A DNA stretch of 64,000 nt from Epiperipatus broadwayi (Eukaryota; Onychophora; Udeonychophora; Euonychophora; Peripatidae). The notes below the pieces were generated by a model that ran no database searches, was not told where the DNA came from, and worked only from the letters and a program-made list of their open reading frames with translations. Each line of letters starts with the position of its first letter. The stretch's first letter is position 1. The DNA is taken from positions 4,634,501 through 4,698,500 of the forward strand of contig JAQFVV010006255.1 in NCBI GenBank assembly GCA_028023455.1. Direction: 5' to 3'. The position numbers and the translations under genes are program-made. Positions 10,401 through 25,000 of this stretch are shown in pieces.

Positions 10401-12774
10401 AAATAATATATTTTAGTTTGTTTATTTTAATTTTCTTTAGAAGAAAACAACTATTTTATGTGATATTTTTTATACACATTTATTGATATTATGCAATAAT
10501 CTGTCTGTTGTGTTGTCTTTTAATTAACATGGTTAAAATAATAGAAAAGATTTATATAAATAAAAGGGGAAAGAAAATAATTCGGTTACTAATTAATTGC
10601 AGTTGAGAAAAGAATAATGAAAAGAAAAATATTAAAACATACTTCTTGGAATTTATATGTTATTTAATATCAGGAACTTTGAGGTGAAAATTATTTATTG
10701 TGATAATGAGGAATAGTTTTATATGTAAAAAGAAGTATCAAGGATGATTTTTATGTGAGTTGTATAAAAATTATTTTATGATTTAATAGATTAATTTCTA
10801 AAACTAAAATATATTTAACATTGGGGCATGGATGAGTGTGTGTATGAAAATAATGCAAATTTAAATCCATTAAAGTACATGCTTTTGGAAGTAAATGACT
10901 TATTTAATTTTGAAAAAGTTAATTGATATTTTGAAAGCCTGTATTTACTTCTAATATGCTTTATGTAAATGTAATAAAGTTAAAGAGAAAAAAGGTAGAA
11001 TAAAGAAAATTTATGTTAATAATAATAGTAATTAAAACTTTATTGCCGATACTATATATAGCGAAGGGAGGAATTATCACAGAATACTTATAGTATTTTA
11101 AAGAATTAAAGGCAAAGTTGCATATATGTTTCTATTGTGGAAGAATATTAATGATAATATAATCAGTTATTGATGTGGATCTATATAGTATTAGCCATAA
11201 CTACTCATATGATTCCCATGAAATGGCGACCATGGATTATTTATTTCCTTTTTATGGACAGTTAATGTATCTTTGTACCAGAAACAATATACAAATTGTA
11301 TTTGATTAAGTTATGAATATTGTGCTAATGATAAAGTATTGTCCATTTGCTAAACACAGTTAATGTGGTCCTACTATATATGCCCCTAAAAATGTTTTCA
11401 GCTGTTGCATTGCATGGCTGATATTATGATTAAAGATCTAAAACTTGTTTACATAAATATTATTACATTTGTTGAATGTTATTCACTGATGCAATCTAAC
11501 CTTTTTTGTAATTTTATTAATTGATTCCATCTGTGAATTATTTCAAGTCTTGATATATTTCTTTTGTATTAAGCAATATGGGCAATATCATTACGATGAC
11601 GATATTTTAAAATAATTATTTATGAAAATTAAGATATTTTAAAGTTATCAAGACAGTAGAAAAGGGAAAATGACATTTTAAATTTGAAAGATAAATTATT
11701 TAAGAAAAAGATTTCATTTCGAAAGTATAAAATGAAGTTCAAACTTATCTAAGTATTTATTTATATGGAGTAAAATTCAAATGTTGGATCATTAATTAAT
11801 AATGATTTTGAAAATAGCTTTGTCTAAATGAAAACAATTATTGTAAATGCTAAATTATTATTACCTCATGTTTATTTTCTTTATTAGTGTTTCATTCTAT
11901 AAATAGGTCAGACAGAATCTGACTTATGCCAGAAATAATTATGTTAGGTGATGATTATGACCTAAAATAAAAAATAATGTTATTTTATTGCTAGTTTATT
12001 TTATAGTATTGAAGAAGGATAATGGATATAGTGTCATTTAATGCATTAAAAAAACTCAAAATAGAAAGGTACATTTCAAATAATATTAGACTTTAAATCA
12101 AATCTAAACTAACTTCCAGATTCTAGTAGAACCTGTGGCATCCAAATAAGTTATCAAACAATGTCTAAACATAAGACAAACATTAGAACATAAACCAGCA
12201 CTTAATAGACATATTAAAACTGGCTTCATTTAAGGGTGTCATTTTTGGATCATTACCATATATTTACAGGTAATCCCCATTAACATTGCATTAGAAAATG
12301 GTTTCACTCTAACATGATTTGAGAATCAGGGAAAATCCCTCCAAAAGAAGGCATTCCTACAATACTTTTGCTCTAACACAATTCAAGAGTTGAAGAAACT
12401 CCCTCTTTAACACAGCATTCATACAATAAGTTTTGACAACTGGGGAAAATCCCATATAACAAGAGATGTGATTTGAATTTTTAAAAGCAAACATCATCCT
12501 TGTCAACATTTATCACTATAATGTGTATGTCATATCAGATTTCATACAGAAATTTAAATTCATTTTCTCATTTAATGGTGATTAATAGTAATGATGAAGA
12601 CAACATTATAAAATCCTTATTGGCTGCTTGAATCAAAGTTATAAACTTTTGATTGGTCAATTACAGTATCAGCAGTAAAAATATATTTGTCTTTTAAAAT
12701 TATATTTGTTTTAATTTATTTTCTAAAATGCATATTAATAATTCATCAGAGTAAAGTAAACAAAAGTTTTTTAC
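10401..12774. other. AT-rich non-coding stretch
   Basis: No gene was seen. At about 12268-12462 there is a diverged two-copy repeat with motifs such as CTCTAACA, GGGAAAATCCC and CATTC...ACAATA. It may be an old minisatellite. Confidence 0.45.
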
Positions 12775-12795
12775 AAAATAAATTTCTAATTATAA

Positions 12796-12930
12796 ATTTA
12801 TTTAAACGCACATTGATTACGTAAATAATATTCATTAAGGCTGTAGTCTCAAGCACATGAGTAAGCTTGTGGTTTTAAGACCTGTAGAGGTCCCTACTAT
12901 CGCATTTTATAGGCTACAGCCTTAATGAAT
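12796..12930. mobile_element. Small palindromic retroposon, long target duplication
   Basis: Flanking direct repeats at 12775-12795 and 12931-12951 are 21 bp with one mismatch (both begin AAAATAAATTTCTA). The insert begins ATTTATTTAAACGCACATTG and contains the inverted pair TTCATTAAGGCTGTAG / CTACAGCCTTAATGAA. The start and the segment CTGTAGAGGTCCCTACT are shared with 54908-55303, so this is a truncated member of the same family. A target repeat this long suits a retroposon rather than a cut-and-paste MITE. Confidence 0.65.
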
Positions 12931-12951
12931 AAAATAAATTTCTATTTATAA

Positions 12952-15900
12952 TTGATGAAAATAATTTATACTGGTCAACATAAAATGTATTTTTGTCATC
13001 CAATTACAAAATGCAGCCATACATCATTGATTCCTTTGTCAATTTGTCTTCTTGTAAAAATAAATATTTTCTACTAAAATCTGAATTATTATTCTAAAAT
13101 AATTAATATTTCATAACTATTTTATAAAAAAAACAATAAAGGTCTAAAAAAAAAAGATAGAAAATATGTTTCAATTTTCAAAATCAAAACAAAGAAATAG
13201 AACTGTCAAAATCATTGGAGATTCTCTCCTGCAGGGAGAACAAGCAACTACCAGAAAACACATACTTATGTCATTGTAAATGTATTAATTTAATAAAAGT
13301 CTGAAGATGGCATTATTCAGTACAGGTTTTTAATAAAATAAATTTAAAATCAGCAACACAATGTTAAAAATAGTCATTAGAGAGTGAGTTAAAGTTACAT
13401 ATGAGAATATTCATTCCATGCTGATAAACTATTAATAAACATATTTCTCTTAGCTATAAAATGAAAATTTGTATTTTGTTTAACTTTTGGAACCTAATCC
13501 TGTTTTTGTACTAGTTCTTTATTTTGTGTAATATGAATTCCCATAACATGGAATTTTGTAGAAACCTGTTAACCATGTTATACAGGAGTTGCCAGTATAT
13601 GAAAGCTTTTTTGTATAGTTAGACTGAATCTATAAGTAAAAATAATATTTTTACTACTATCACCAATATCTGCCATCTGGAAACAACACTAAGTGTTAAT
13701 TAAAAATGTAAAAAAATCTCTTTTTTGCTGATGAATGTCTAAGCTACTGCACAGAATGTTATGATCCATAAAGTGAATACATATTTATAGTATCATTGAA
13801 AAAGACAAATTCAAAAAAAAGTAAAATACTGTAAAAGAATAATGTGAAAAAGTTATATGCAAAGAAGGAAATATCACTTGACAAAGCATGAGAGTGATAC
13901 AATCAGTAAAGTATCTGAAAATTGATGACACTTAACTAAGGTCTACTACAACTAATATGCATTAGCTCAGCAAAACATAAAATTTAAAGTTAGTAATTAA
14001 CACTTTCACATCCTTGGCTCTACTGGCTGGGTAAACTATGCAACGAAGTTTAATGTGATGAAGAGAATTATTGAAAATTTTAAAAAAGTGATCCATCATG
14101 AGATGGTTTTAGAATCAATACAAAGTCTGATGTCCAAAGATAGTCAAATATTTAAATGATGAATGCATTGTCAATGAAAAAAAAAACAAATATTTTGATT
14201 GGATTATTGAATTTTGTCTCAGTTAGAATCAAAAATCTAGAAGTGGTATTTCAGAGAAATTAGTAAGTTTGTAGAAGTTATCCCATAACCTTAAAATGAG
14301 GCTTTAGTGTTATACCTAATAAATCACATTAGTAAAAAATTCATAGTGTCAACATTTTTTATGTCATATTCTTCACCTTCTTCTACTCTCTGCATATATT
14401 TTGATTAGTACAGATTTTATTTATGGGCATAAATGAAAAACTTTAAGAGGGTTATCAGTTATAATTAGTAACAATATTTATTTTTGACTATTGATTATTA
14501 TCTAAAAATTGAAAAACTTTAATATTAATAGTATATATTTAATAAAAGAAAAGCAATTAAATTTACAAAATCAAAGAAACAAAATCTTCAGAAATACTTA
14601 AATGATAATAACTTTCATAAAATATTTCACAGTAATAGAAATTCTTGGATCTCTAAAAGATCTTGAGATGACCACATTGCTAATGACAGGAAAGACAACG
14701 AATATCTGAGGGTTAAATTTTGTCACACTTTGATTGGTTAAAGATCTAAAAATAGTATTCATTAAGAAACTAATGAGTTTTGGAATTTAGTCTATAAAAT
14801 GAGGTGTTTTATAGTATACATAGAAGATAACATTATATAAAAATCCATTAATCATATTCTTTATTTCTATATTTAAAAAACAGATGTATAATACTTACTT
14901 TTAGCATTGACACCTATTGCTTTAGCACCACTACTAAAATTATGATTATTTCTATTACTTTAATGAGTAATCCAGCTAGCCATTATCATTGAGAGATAAT
15001 GCTATGAAAATTGAAAATGGTGATAAAGAGGTATTTGATAATGGGGCAATAAAGTATCAATATCTGAGGTATTAACAAATATTGCACAATGGCATGAGCA
15101 AAAAATATTTTTATAAATCACCACATAAATATTAAGAGTTCTATAATATTTTCAAGTTAGTTTTTATTAATTATGTCCAGATTGTCAATGTGAATGTGTC
15201 TTATAAAAGGAAAATTTTCAATACAGACCTCATTGATCTGTATTGCTGAAGGCTTATTTTCAACAAGAATTCAATTTCATAAACCTAGACGTCTAGTGAA
15301 TTAAATGTAGTATCAAACATTATAATTTACATAAAAGTTTTAATATTTTTAAGAAAATTATTCTGAGGAGGAAGTATGGGATGTATGTTGAAAGAAATTT
15401 ATGAGTAGTCCTAAAAAGTATTTTTTTTACATTGATATATTTATAAAAATAAAAATAGAAGGATCTTCTTGATTGATTAATACAGATCAATTTAACAATT
15501 TTTTGTGAAATTGTTGTGTGTTTCTAAGTTATTTATTGTTTATCTAAAAATGTAACTAAAATGGACTTAATATGTTTTATTTAATTATCTTCGTGAAAAT
15601 TGAATGGATAGTATTTCGCTCTTTTAAAGAATAGATTTTTAAAAAATGTTTTCAATAGTTTTATCCAGTTGAAAACGATTTTTCAGGAACAAAATTATAA
15701 CTGTATGCATGAATTTTTTTATACATTACGTTCAACATTTTTTATTAGCAATATCAGCATTTAACCCCCCCCCCATCCCAAAGAGAAATAAATCTGTGAA
15801 ATACAAATATATCACCTATTAATAGCTAGTAAATAAGAAGCAGAATTGTTAATTCGAATTTATTCAAGATATTATGTAGTTATTTTCTTTATTTAAACAT

Positions 15901-17597
15901 TTTCTGAAAATACATTATAAATATACATACTAATATAGTACAAAATTTCAAGAGCTATTAAACTCTAAAATGACTAATTTGGTCCTTCAAGGTTGACATA
16001 TATTTCTGAGGCATTAAGTTAGTTTTTGGATTCACTAAAAAAAATAACCATGGTTAGTTTTCTAACTATTATCTTATTATTGGTGATTTGATTTTTTAAA
16101 AAACGTGAATTTTCTGCTCCACAAAATAATCAATTAAATGTGAGAACTTATGCTAAATATGAAGATTAACAAGAGAATTTAAAAGGATTTGTGGATTAAA
16201 ATTACAAAAAAAGATACAAATATTTCTGGTCAAGATCTTTTTAGTTCTTTTTTTTAATGTACTAAAAACAATATATGAAACTACAAAGTAATATCTCAAT
16301 CCTATTAAATTGAACAATGGCATTCCCTAATATAATAACAATGATATTTTGAACGGATTGAAGTATTTTGATAATCTTTTTAATAATGGTACAAGAATTG
16401 AGATAACTTTTAATAATATATCCATTTTATCTACTTATTTAGGTTTGGGCAAAAATATCCAACTTCGTGGAATCAAAACAATTATTTATACCTTTAAAAA
16501 TGGAAAAACTGTTAAGTCTTCATGAAATATCTAAAAAAAGGTTTAAAATATGTTGGTGATATGAGAGCTTCAAAAATATTATTTTTTAGGAATACAATGA
16601 GCTCATGAAGTTGAGCTGCTTGATCTTCAAGATGTTTCTATTGTTCCAATTTTTAAAAGTAAGATAATTGCAGTAATTTTTTTAGAATGTTATTATCCAC
16701 TACAGCAAATATTCTTTTATGAATTTTATTAAATGGGTTGCTTCCAGTGGTAGATAAGTGGTTTCCAGAGACTAGATTTAATTTAGAGAATAATAAAAAA
16801 TACAGACAACTTTTGTTGCCAGAAAATGCAAAAAAAGTGTCATAAATAAAAAGGGATTTATACATTTGCAGCCATATGATTTACTTAATCAAACAGGTCT
16901 GTGACATTGTTTGAAATTATGTAGTTGACCACTAAGGTTTATTCATGCTATTGATTTTATATGATAAGACAGATCAAAAATCTGAAGGATGTGAAAAGAA
17001 AACTAATATTAAGTAAAAAGGTGTATTTATTCCAACATTGTTTATTTTTGTGACAATGGTCTTTTGAACTATTTATAGGTGGTTTAATGAAATAGAGATC
17101 AAGATATGATCCATGTTTGAAGATGAAATTTTAAATTTGAATTGATTAAAAATGAAAACAAGAATTTCATCTTCTTTCAATCTAGATTTACAATGTGCTA
17201 ATAAATGTGTTATTTTTATATATTTAATGTTTTGAAGATAACATATACAGACTTTGTTTTACTAATCAATATTCAAAAAGAATAAATAAATTCTTTATCA
17301 GCTAATAATAAAAGAAGAATCTTCAGCATATTTTTGTTTGGATGGTTATTAGCTTAAGAATATAGAGCAATGTAAATATTTTGATGTCTGAAATAGAAAG
17401 GTTGACTTAGATGTTAAGGTGCAGCACAGATTCTAATGTGCTATTGCTAATATTAACAAGTTAAAAGATAGGGTACTTCATAACAAGCTGAAAAAAAATT
17501 AACTTTATATAAAGTTATTTTACCTAATTTATTGTATGGAAGTATGACTTGGATACCCTATCAATGCAACATGAAGATATTAGAAAAGTTTTATTTG
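12952..17597. other. AT-rich non-coding stretch
   Basis: No gene, element ends or RNA fold could be supported. A C9 run at about 15764-15774 is the only sharp compositional break. Confidence 0.45.
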
Positions 17598-17607
17598 AGG
17601 AATCTCT

Positions 17608-18140
17608 AATGAGATATTATTTTATATAGCGCTATGTTTTAATACTCTAATAGTGATATTAGCAATTAAGCCAATGCACATGCATTTTAAAGATAAATTA
17701 TAAATGAATACTCTCACTATATCTTGTGTCTCGAAAAAAGTGAAAGTATTCATTTATAATTTATCTTTAAAGCACATGTGCATTGGCTTAATTGCTAATA
17801 TCACTATTACAGTATTAAAACATAGCGCTATATAAAATAATATCTCATTATATATGTTTAATTTCAACTAAAAAATGACATGTTGTAAATTGTAAAGATT
17901 TCGCAGGTGTCATTCGTTCAAACATAAATGTAATTTAAAGTGATTGCTTAACACCTTCACGCTCTCATTTCCATACGCTCAAGATTTGCCCATACATAAA
18001 TGTTTGGGTCAAAAGAATGGATGATTCATTCCATTCTTTCTAAAATACTATGTTTTATATATGGAAAAAAGTGAGAGTATTCATTTATAATTTATCTTTA
18101 AACCGCATGTGCATTGGCTTAATCGCTAATATTATTATTA
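17608..18140. mobile_element. Foldback retroposon with inverted and tandem units
   Basis: A 10-bp direct repeat AGGAATCTCT flanks the insert exactly (17598-17607 and 18141-18150). Inside, arms 17608-17718 and 17739-17850 form a nearly perfect palindrome of about 111 bp per arm. The start of the right arm recurs in direct orientation at 18071, giving a 331-bp unit. The order is inverted unit, full unit, truncated unit, which mirrors the hammerhead insertion at 56641-57774. Part of the unit (AAAGATTTCGC and CTTCACGCTC) resembles the centre of the element at 54908. I found no hammerhead core and no coding sequence. Confidence 0.75.
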
Positions 18141-18150
18141 AGGAATCTCT

Positions 18151-19179
18151 GTAAAACTAAAAATATAATGACAAGATCATAAACCCAAGGAATATGTTCT
18201 TCAACCTGCTGCATACAATAATACAGAAACAATTATTATAAAATCACACCTACATTGGATTAGATATGTAAAACAAATGAACATGGCAAGGCTTCTTAAT
18301 ATGAAGTTTTATGGCAAATTTGAACATTGTTTTCATGGAAGAGGTAGATTTTATTTACATTATAAGGATTACCTCAAATGCATTCTAAAAAATGCAATGT
18401 TGATAATTTCCATTGAAAGATATAACAGAGAATAAATTACATTGGAGAATAACATTAAATATGGTGTTGGAATTTCTAAGAATGAAAGCTTTTTTGCTGA
18501 AAAATTAAAAGACAGTTCACATAATATCAAATGCACAAATGGATGTATTTGTGGTTCATAGATTGGTGTGTACAATCATCACAAAACACATACAAATGAT
18601 TTTCTTTTTTTATTATTTTATTTTCTTCTTGGAATTAATATGGCTATTCTCATTTATGTACATCTGCTGCTAATAAATTGTAATGAGATATATAAGCATG
18701 AATGGTTTTATAAAACATTTTGATTATTAATTGCAAATTTTCTAAATCAATTTTTTCAATAATACTTTGTATTTTTATACATCAGTATTATATAACTGAT
18801 TATCCAAACTTCTTGATTCTCCAAATCATTCCTGGCTCCAGTTCACTGTCAGATTATTATTATTATTATAGAATGGCAAATACGGCTTTTTTGTGTGAAT
18901 CATTTTTTATGAAAAATACCAAAATATGGTCCAATTCAGTCCACATCCTTCTAGGTAATAAACCCTTTATATAGATGAGATGTATTGCTCATAGTTATTT
19001 TCATTTTTTATATAAATGAAAGGTTATCTTTATAATTTACATTTAGTGATCTTATACAATCTGACGTCCTTGGATAACCCAAGTTGACAATAGAAGTTTC
19101 TAGAATATGGTGTCATAAAAATAAGCAGAGAAAATCATGTGATGTTAGTGTATATACCTACACATATTCTGTTGAATTA
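18151..19179. other. AT-rich non-coding stretch
   Basis: Short open stretches occur but resemble no protein family, and their composition matches the background. Nothing else was seen. Confidence 0.4.
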
Positions 19180-19280
19180 CAAACATAAATTAACCTTAAA
19201 AATTATTCAAATAAAAATTAATAAAAACAACAAACATAAATTAACCTTAAAAATTATTCAAATAAAAATTAATAAAAACA
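19180..19280. repeat. Perfect tandem duplication, 51 bp
   Basis: Two identical or nearly identical head-to-tail copies start at 19180 and 19231 (unit begins CAAACATAAATTAACC). Their identity implies a recent event. Confidence 0.9.
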
Positions 19281-19728
19281 AGAGCTGTTATGAATTTCTT
19301 TCATATATATTTTCCTTCTATGGTTTAATACAACGGGAGAATAGAGGTCTTAAAAACTAACCATATCTGAAGTAATTCCTAGTCAAAAGAAATACAAAAA
19401 AATTGATAAATGGAATGAAATTGTTGGAATCATCCATCATTCTGGATTTAAAGATCACATAATTACTAATAAAGTTCTGTTCTACAATAATCACTTTTTT
19501 TATCTACACAACTTCCAATATGTTTGTGAAGTAAATTTTTGATGTTTATTTTTAAATTTCATCCATAAATTTATGAATGAACTGTTTACTTTAAAATCAG
19601 TAAATTGCAAATTAAAATATCTTACTTTACTTGCTTGACAGAGAAGTTATCACTAATCATAGAGCCATGATTGCAAGTTTTAAAAATAGTTATATTTTTT
19701 TCTTATCATAAATTAAATACCTTTCTAT

Positions 19729-19780
19729 AATTATGTTTATATTGCATACCATAAATTATGTTTATATTGCATACCATAAA
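19729..19780. repeat. Tandem duplication, 25 bp
   Basis: There are two copies of a unit containing TTATGTTTATATTGCATACC, offset 25 bp. Confidence 0.85.
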
Positions 19781-20278
19781 GATGACACCAACTCCTGGCA
19801 ATCAAACCAATGGCTGGTTTTTCAGATTCCGTATATTCACTCTTTAAAAAGAAAGAGTTCGCCTATTTCATTATTGGGCATGATCTCCTCTTACTACAAA
19901 CCATTCTGAGCATTAAATATTTTTTCCAATGAATGAGATCAATTTACATTATGTACAAAGAAAGACACTCACTTGATCTTCAAATAAAAGTTCAGGACTA
20001 ACCAAATATCTACTTGCTTATTTTATTGCCTATCCATGATATCCTCACTTATCCTTTTTTATTTAGTATCCAGCTTTCAAGTTTATGGAGGATCACATGA
20101 TTACATTTAACCTAAGCAATTAGTCTATAATAAATTATTTTGCTATTGAATTTTTTTTATTGCTACGAAAATGATCTGAAGAGGTAAAAACTGTTAATGA
20201 CTTCAATGTCTTCATCATTAATTTTAAAGTCAGCAACAAAACTTATTGTTTATTGGAATTAAGAAATTCTAATAAATT

Positions 20279-20385
20279 GGCATTTAATCTCTTTATTCTG
20301 TTCTTTTTCTAATAAAAATTACTAAGTATTGGCATTCAATCTCTTTATTCTGTTCTTTTTTTCTAATAAAAATTGCTAAGTATTT
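20279..20385. repeat. Tandem duplication, 52 bp
   Basis: Two copies start GGCATT at 20279 and 20331. Both contain CTCTTTATTCTGTTCTTTTT and AATAAAAATT.CTAAGTATT. Confidence 0.85.
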
Positions 20386-21728
20386 TTCAATCATATATCT
20401 AAAATTACTAATGTTTCTTCCACTAATTTTGGTCTTCTTTATTACATATTTAATATGCAAGTTAAAGAAGTGGCAATATCCAACTCTATATAACACCTTT
20501 GCCAGTGTGAAGCTAATCTATTTATTATAATATAATTCAACTATAGTTTTTAATTTTACACAGAGATTTTTTATATAACTAAATGAAATATAATTTTTAA
20601 AAAAGTAAGATGATGATTTAATTACATCTATATTCTAGGAAACTCAATAATTTAATATAGTTTAATAAAACCATACAATTTATTTTAGTATTCTGTTGTA
20701 ATGTCAATTATTCAACTTTTTTTTCAATTAAAATTTTTTAAAACAAGAATAAATTTAATATTAACACTAACTAAAATTTTTTCTGACATAACCATTAGCA
20801 CAGTTTATGAAACCAGCATATACCTGATGTCAGATTTTTTTCAAAAAAGAGCTACATTATAAGCTTCTTAATTATTGGAATTAACAAATTCCAATATAAG
20901 ATCTAATATACTGAAACTACTATATCTTTTATAAGATTTATTTAATAATAAAATTATAATTATTATTTGGAGAAAGGAGAGAGAGAGGGGTATTGTTAAA
21001 CTTTGATAACTCTATATCCAAGTGACTTCAAACTAACTGTCAGTAGTATGCCAAGTATCTTATGAACTGAAAAATCTAGTTTCCAGCACTATAAAATTAT
21101 TTTGTTTTGAACCTATTCACAAAATAATTAATATAATCTACAAAAAAAAAATTATAATTGCTTTGATTTGTCTAGTTTGAAGTGTTTTGCTATTCATATG
21201 ACTGTAATCAACTGGTTCCAACAAGGTTATTCATTGCCATCCAATAGATACATAAATAAAAAGATATAGAAAAAAATAAACACATTAAATTTAATATTGT
21301 ATTAGTATGTGCTGTGTGGCTCCATCACCAACCACTCCCCACAGAAGAAGAGCTATCAAACTACTATTAACATAATTAAGAAATAAGCATATCCATAAAT
21401 ATGAGCAATACATAATGTAAATGCATAAAATGTGTACAGTATTAAAATAATATAAACAACGAATAGTGAGAATTTTTTAATGCATTGAGTAATATGTGTA
21501 TAATATTAAAATAATATGAACAATAAATAATAAAAATGTGCAAATGTTTAATCTTGTTGGTCATCAACCATGCATCCTTTGCCTATCTTTTCAATTTTTT
21601 TTTCATTAAATAAATTTACTGTGCAGTTGTATATCATATAATATTAAAATAATATGAATAACCATGGAATTATGCTTATTTTATAGTTTTCATGAATAAT
21701 AAATATATGAGATTTTTTTTATTTCATA
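20386..21728. other. AT-rich non-coding stretch
   Basis: The block ATATTAAAATAATATGAA recurs loosely near 21430, 21500 and 21640. No gene was seen. Confidence 0.4.
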
Positions 21729-22085
21729 TTGTTGTTGCCCCTGAAAGTGGAGTAAAAATAAAAAGTTCTATTCAAATGCTTGTTATTGTGACCTGAAAGA
21801 GGGGGGGGGTAGGATTTCATCCAAATCCTCACTCTTGTGACTTGAAAGTGGGGAAAAACATAATAAGTTTTGCCCAAGTACTTGATGTCAAATTAAAAGT
21901 TCTGTCCAAACACTTGCACTTGGTACTTAAAAGCAGAAAAAAAAAAAGGATTTTGTCCAAATGCTTGCTATTGTAATCTGAAAATGGAAAATAAATTTAA
22001 AAGTTTTGTTCAAATGCTTGTCCTCACGACATAAAAATGGGAAAAAGAATAAAAGGTTTTATTCAAATTCTTATCATCTTGATCT
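21729..22085. repeat. Degenerate minisatellite, period about 60 bp
   Basis: About six diverged units share the pattern GTCCAAATGCTTG, then TATTGTGACCTGAAA, then GTGG, A-rich sequence and AAAGTTTT. One unit contains a G9 run (about 21802). Confidence 0.7.
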
Positions 22086-25000
22086 AAAGTTTTGAATTTT
22101 TTAACTTTGTAGCATTTTATCTTGTTATGGTAGCAGAAAAACAGCAAATTAGACCTCTAAAACTGACAATAAAATATAAAATTCTTATGTATTTATTGTT
22201 CATATTGTTTTAGTATTATACATATTTATTGTTATATATAATTTCAAGATAAAATATAACATTTCTTGTTTTAATATTTGTTAACTGTGGTGTAATAAGA
22301 ATTATTTTAATATTATAGATATTTACAATGTTTTATTTATTGCTTAGTTGTGTCAGTAGTGATTCTGTGGCTCCCTCTTGTGTGAAAAGGTCCTAGAATG
22401 CATTTTAAAATAATACCTTAATTTTTTTAAAAGGGGGGGGGGGAAGCAAATTATGAATACGAAAAATTATTAAAGAAGGGAAGGTAATATCAACAAATAC
22501 AGGCATAACCAATAGACAAAAAATGACATCTAGCTATAATAATTAAGGTTTACCAAACTTACATACATAATTATTTGATATATTATAATTAAAAATAAAT
22601 GCAAAAAAAATTGTTTATAGACAAGCTATATGATTTCTTAATGTTTTATACATTTGAAAAATTGCTTATGAAATACTATTATCACTTTAAAATTAAATGA
22701 TTATTAAAATATAGTGATATATTTTGAAAACTACATAAAACTAGATAAATTGAATAGTAAATATGAATTAAGTAATAATAATAAAGATATATAGGACTTT
22801 AATATAGCAAGATATAATTAATATGTAACCAATATTCTTTATATTTATATGGATATATATTTAAAATAGAAACTGGAAGGGAAAAATCTGGTTTCTGTAT
22901 AAATAGTAATTATCTAAACTAACTAAAATTTGTAGATAATATTGTTATTTCAATATTTGAGATATTACTATTAGAAATTTATAAAGAAATGTTATTAGCT
23001 CAAAAATAATTCTTGGAAAAAAATATTGATAAAAATTAAACAATGGTTAATGTTAATTGCTAGTTAAAGCAATAAAAGAATAAAAGAATAGCTGAAAAAG
23101 TATAGTTGTTCATTTGGTGCAAAGTACATCAAAAAAAATTTTTAAAAAATAATTAAAAATAATATGGAATACCTTTAAAGATTTTGAGAAGGCAATCAAT
23201 TAGTGAATTTATGTACTTATTTTAATTTAGGATTTAAATACAAGGGATTTTCTCTGAAACCGGTACCAAAGTTTGCAAATAATTAAAAAATTAAAATTTA
23301 AATAACTCATCTTTATAATAAAATTAATAATGGACCCTTGGGTTACATAAATAATAATTTAAAATGAGATGTCAAAAAGTTTCATTCATCATTAAAAAAA
23401 ATTGAAGTACACATTTGGGGAGAAAAGTGTGAGAGATTTTTCTCCTATAAAGGAGTATTAATGACTAATGATATTAATGATTTAAAGATAGCCTTAATCA
23501 TAACATTTTTATTTTATTACTTTAGTTGATAAATGATGTGTATTCATATCTATGGTAAAATTATAATGCTTGATTAATAGATAAAGGAGAAATTAAATAC
23601 TTAATGAATATGGGTTTTTTGGCTGCTTAATTGGTTCTCTTTAAAGAACATTCTTGCGAGTGATTTTTCTATAATTTCAATTCAACTAAGAGAATCATGG
23701 GATAGCTTTGACATCAGGATAAATTATGATAAAGTTTTACATAATTATAAATATCTGCAAACTTCATTTTTTTAATAAAATAAATTGCTTGGAAGTTCAT
23801 AAAAAAAGTTGAATACAGAAAACAACTTTTATTAAAATGGAACAAGAGAGAAAAATGAATAAGGTTTGGAAAAAGAGTTAGAAATAATGAGTTTATTATG
23901 TTAAAAAAGAATTTCAGAAAAAACGAATGTGTAATTTGGCTAACAGGTTTATGGTCATGTAATCTGCATAGAAACTTTCAACTTTTGTTCAAAGAGAAGC
24001 CATATCACTTTTTAGTAAAAAATAATCACATGAATTAATTATTATAAAATAAGTTGAAATCTATAATTTAAAACTATTTTGTTAGCAAATTAAGAAAAAT
24101 TATATATTTAAAACTAATTTTAATGAGAGTAATTAAAATAGTCTGTAGTAATGGAAAATGTAAATAGTATTGCAATTTATCAGTTCAATTATACTTTTTC
24201 ATTCTTTGTTTATAATTTTTTTTTAAATTACTTTGTGTTTCTTATCTTTTCTTTTCATTTTAATCTATTTCTGTAGTTAGAAATGATTATTTCATTAAAT
24301 CAAATTTTAAAAGTCAAAGAATAACAAAAAAAATTTCCCCAGAAATGATTCAGAACATGTAGCATATACTCTTCTATTTTGACTATATACTTTTCATATG
24401 AAATTTAATCTTGAATAAAAAATCTGTATTTATAGAAAATGGAAAAAAAGTCACATACTAATGTTTATTTTACAAATAAATGAAAAAATTTTTTCCAGTT
24501 TGAAAATATAAATTCTTCAACTTTGATATGAATTCATATAGATTATTATTTTTGGATAATAAAAATAAACATTAAAATTTTAGATTCTATATTATCTACT
24601 TGTTTAGTAATTTCTTCAAATAGAAGCAAAATTAAAAATTTACTTCACAAGATCTCACTGAAAATAACTCATTAAAAATTTGTGGGTATTTAAGAAAACT
24701 TTCCATTGTTTTAAGTTCCATACATATTTTCAAATTAATTTGTCAGATCTTGAATTAATTCATATTTTAAATTCTATATTCCCATTAACTCATTAACTAC
24801 TGGAGCAAAATGAGAAATGTTTTCCATCACTTCTGCTAGCTATAATACTATTTTTTATAGATTAATAAAATATGAAATTAGTTAATGGTTAAATATTAAC
24901 CATGATTAAAACTGTACATCATAACTGTTAATTTCAGTTCTCAAACAACTGCTACTGAATCTCACAATACCTGAAAGAGAGATTGTTTCTTGTGAAATTA

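Noticed and set aside
13726-13760. CTGATGA at about 13729
   Set aside because: It has no stem II and no GAAA at the right distance, so this is a chance match.
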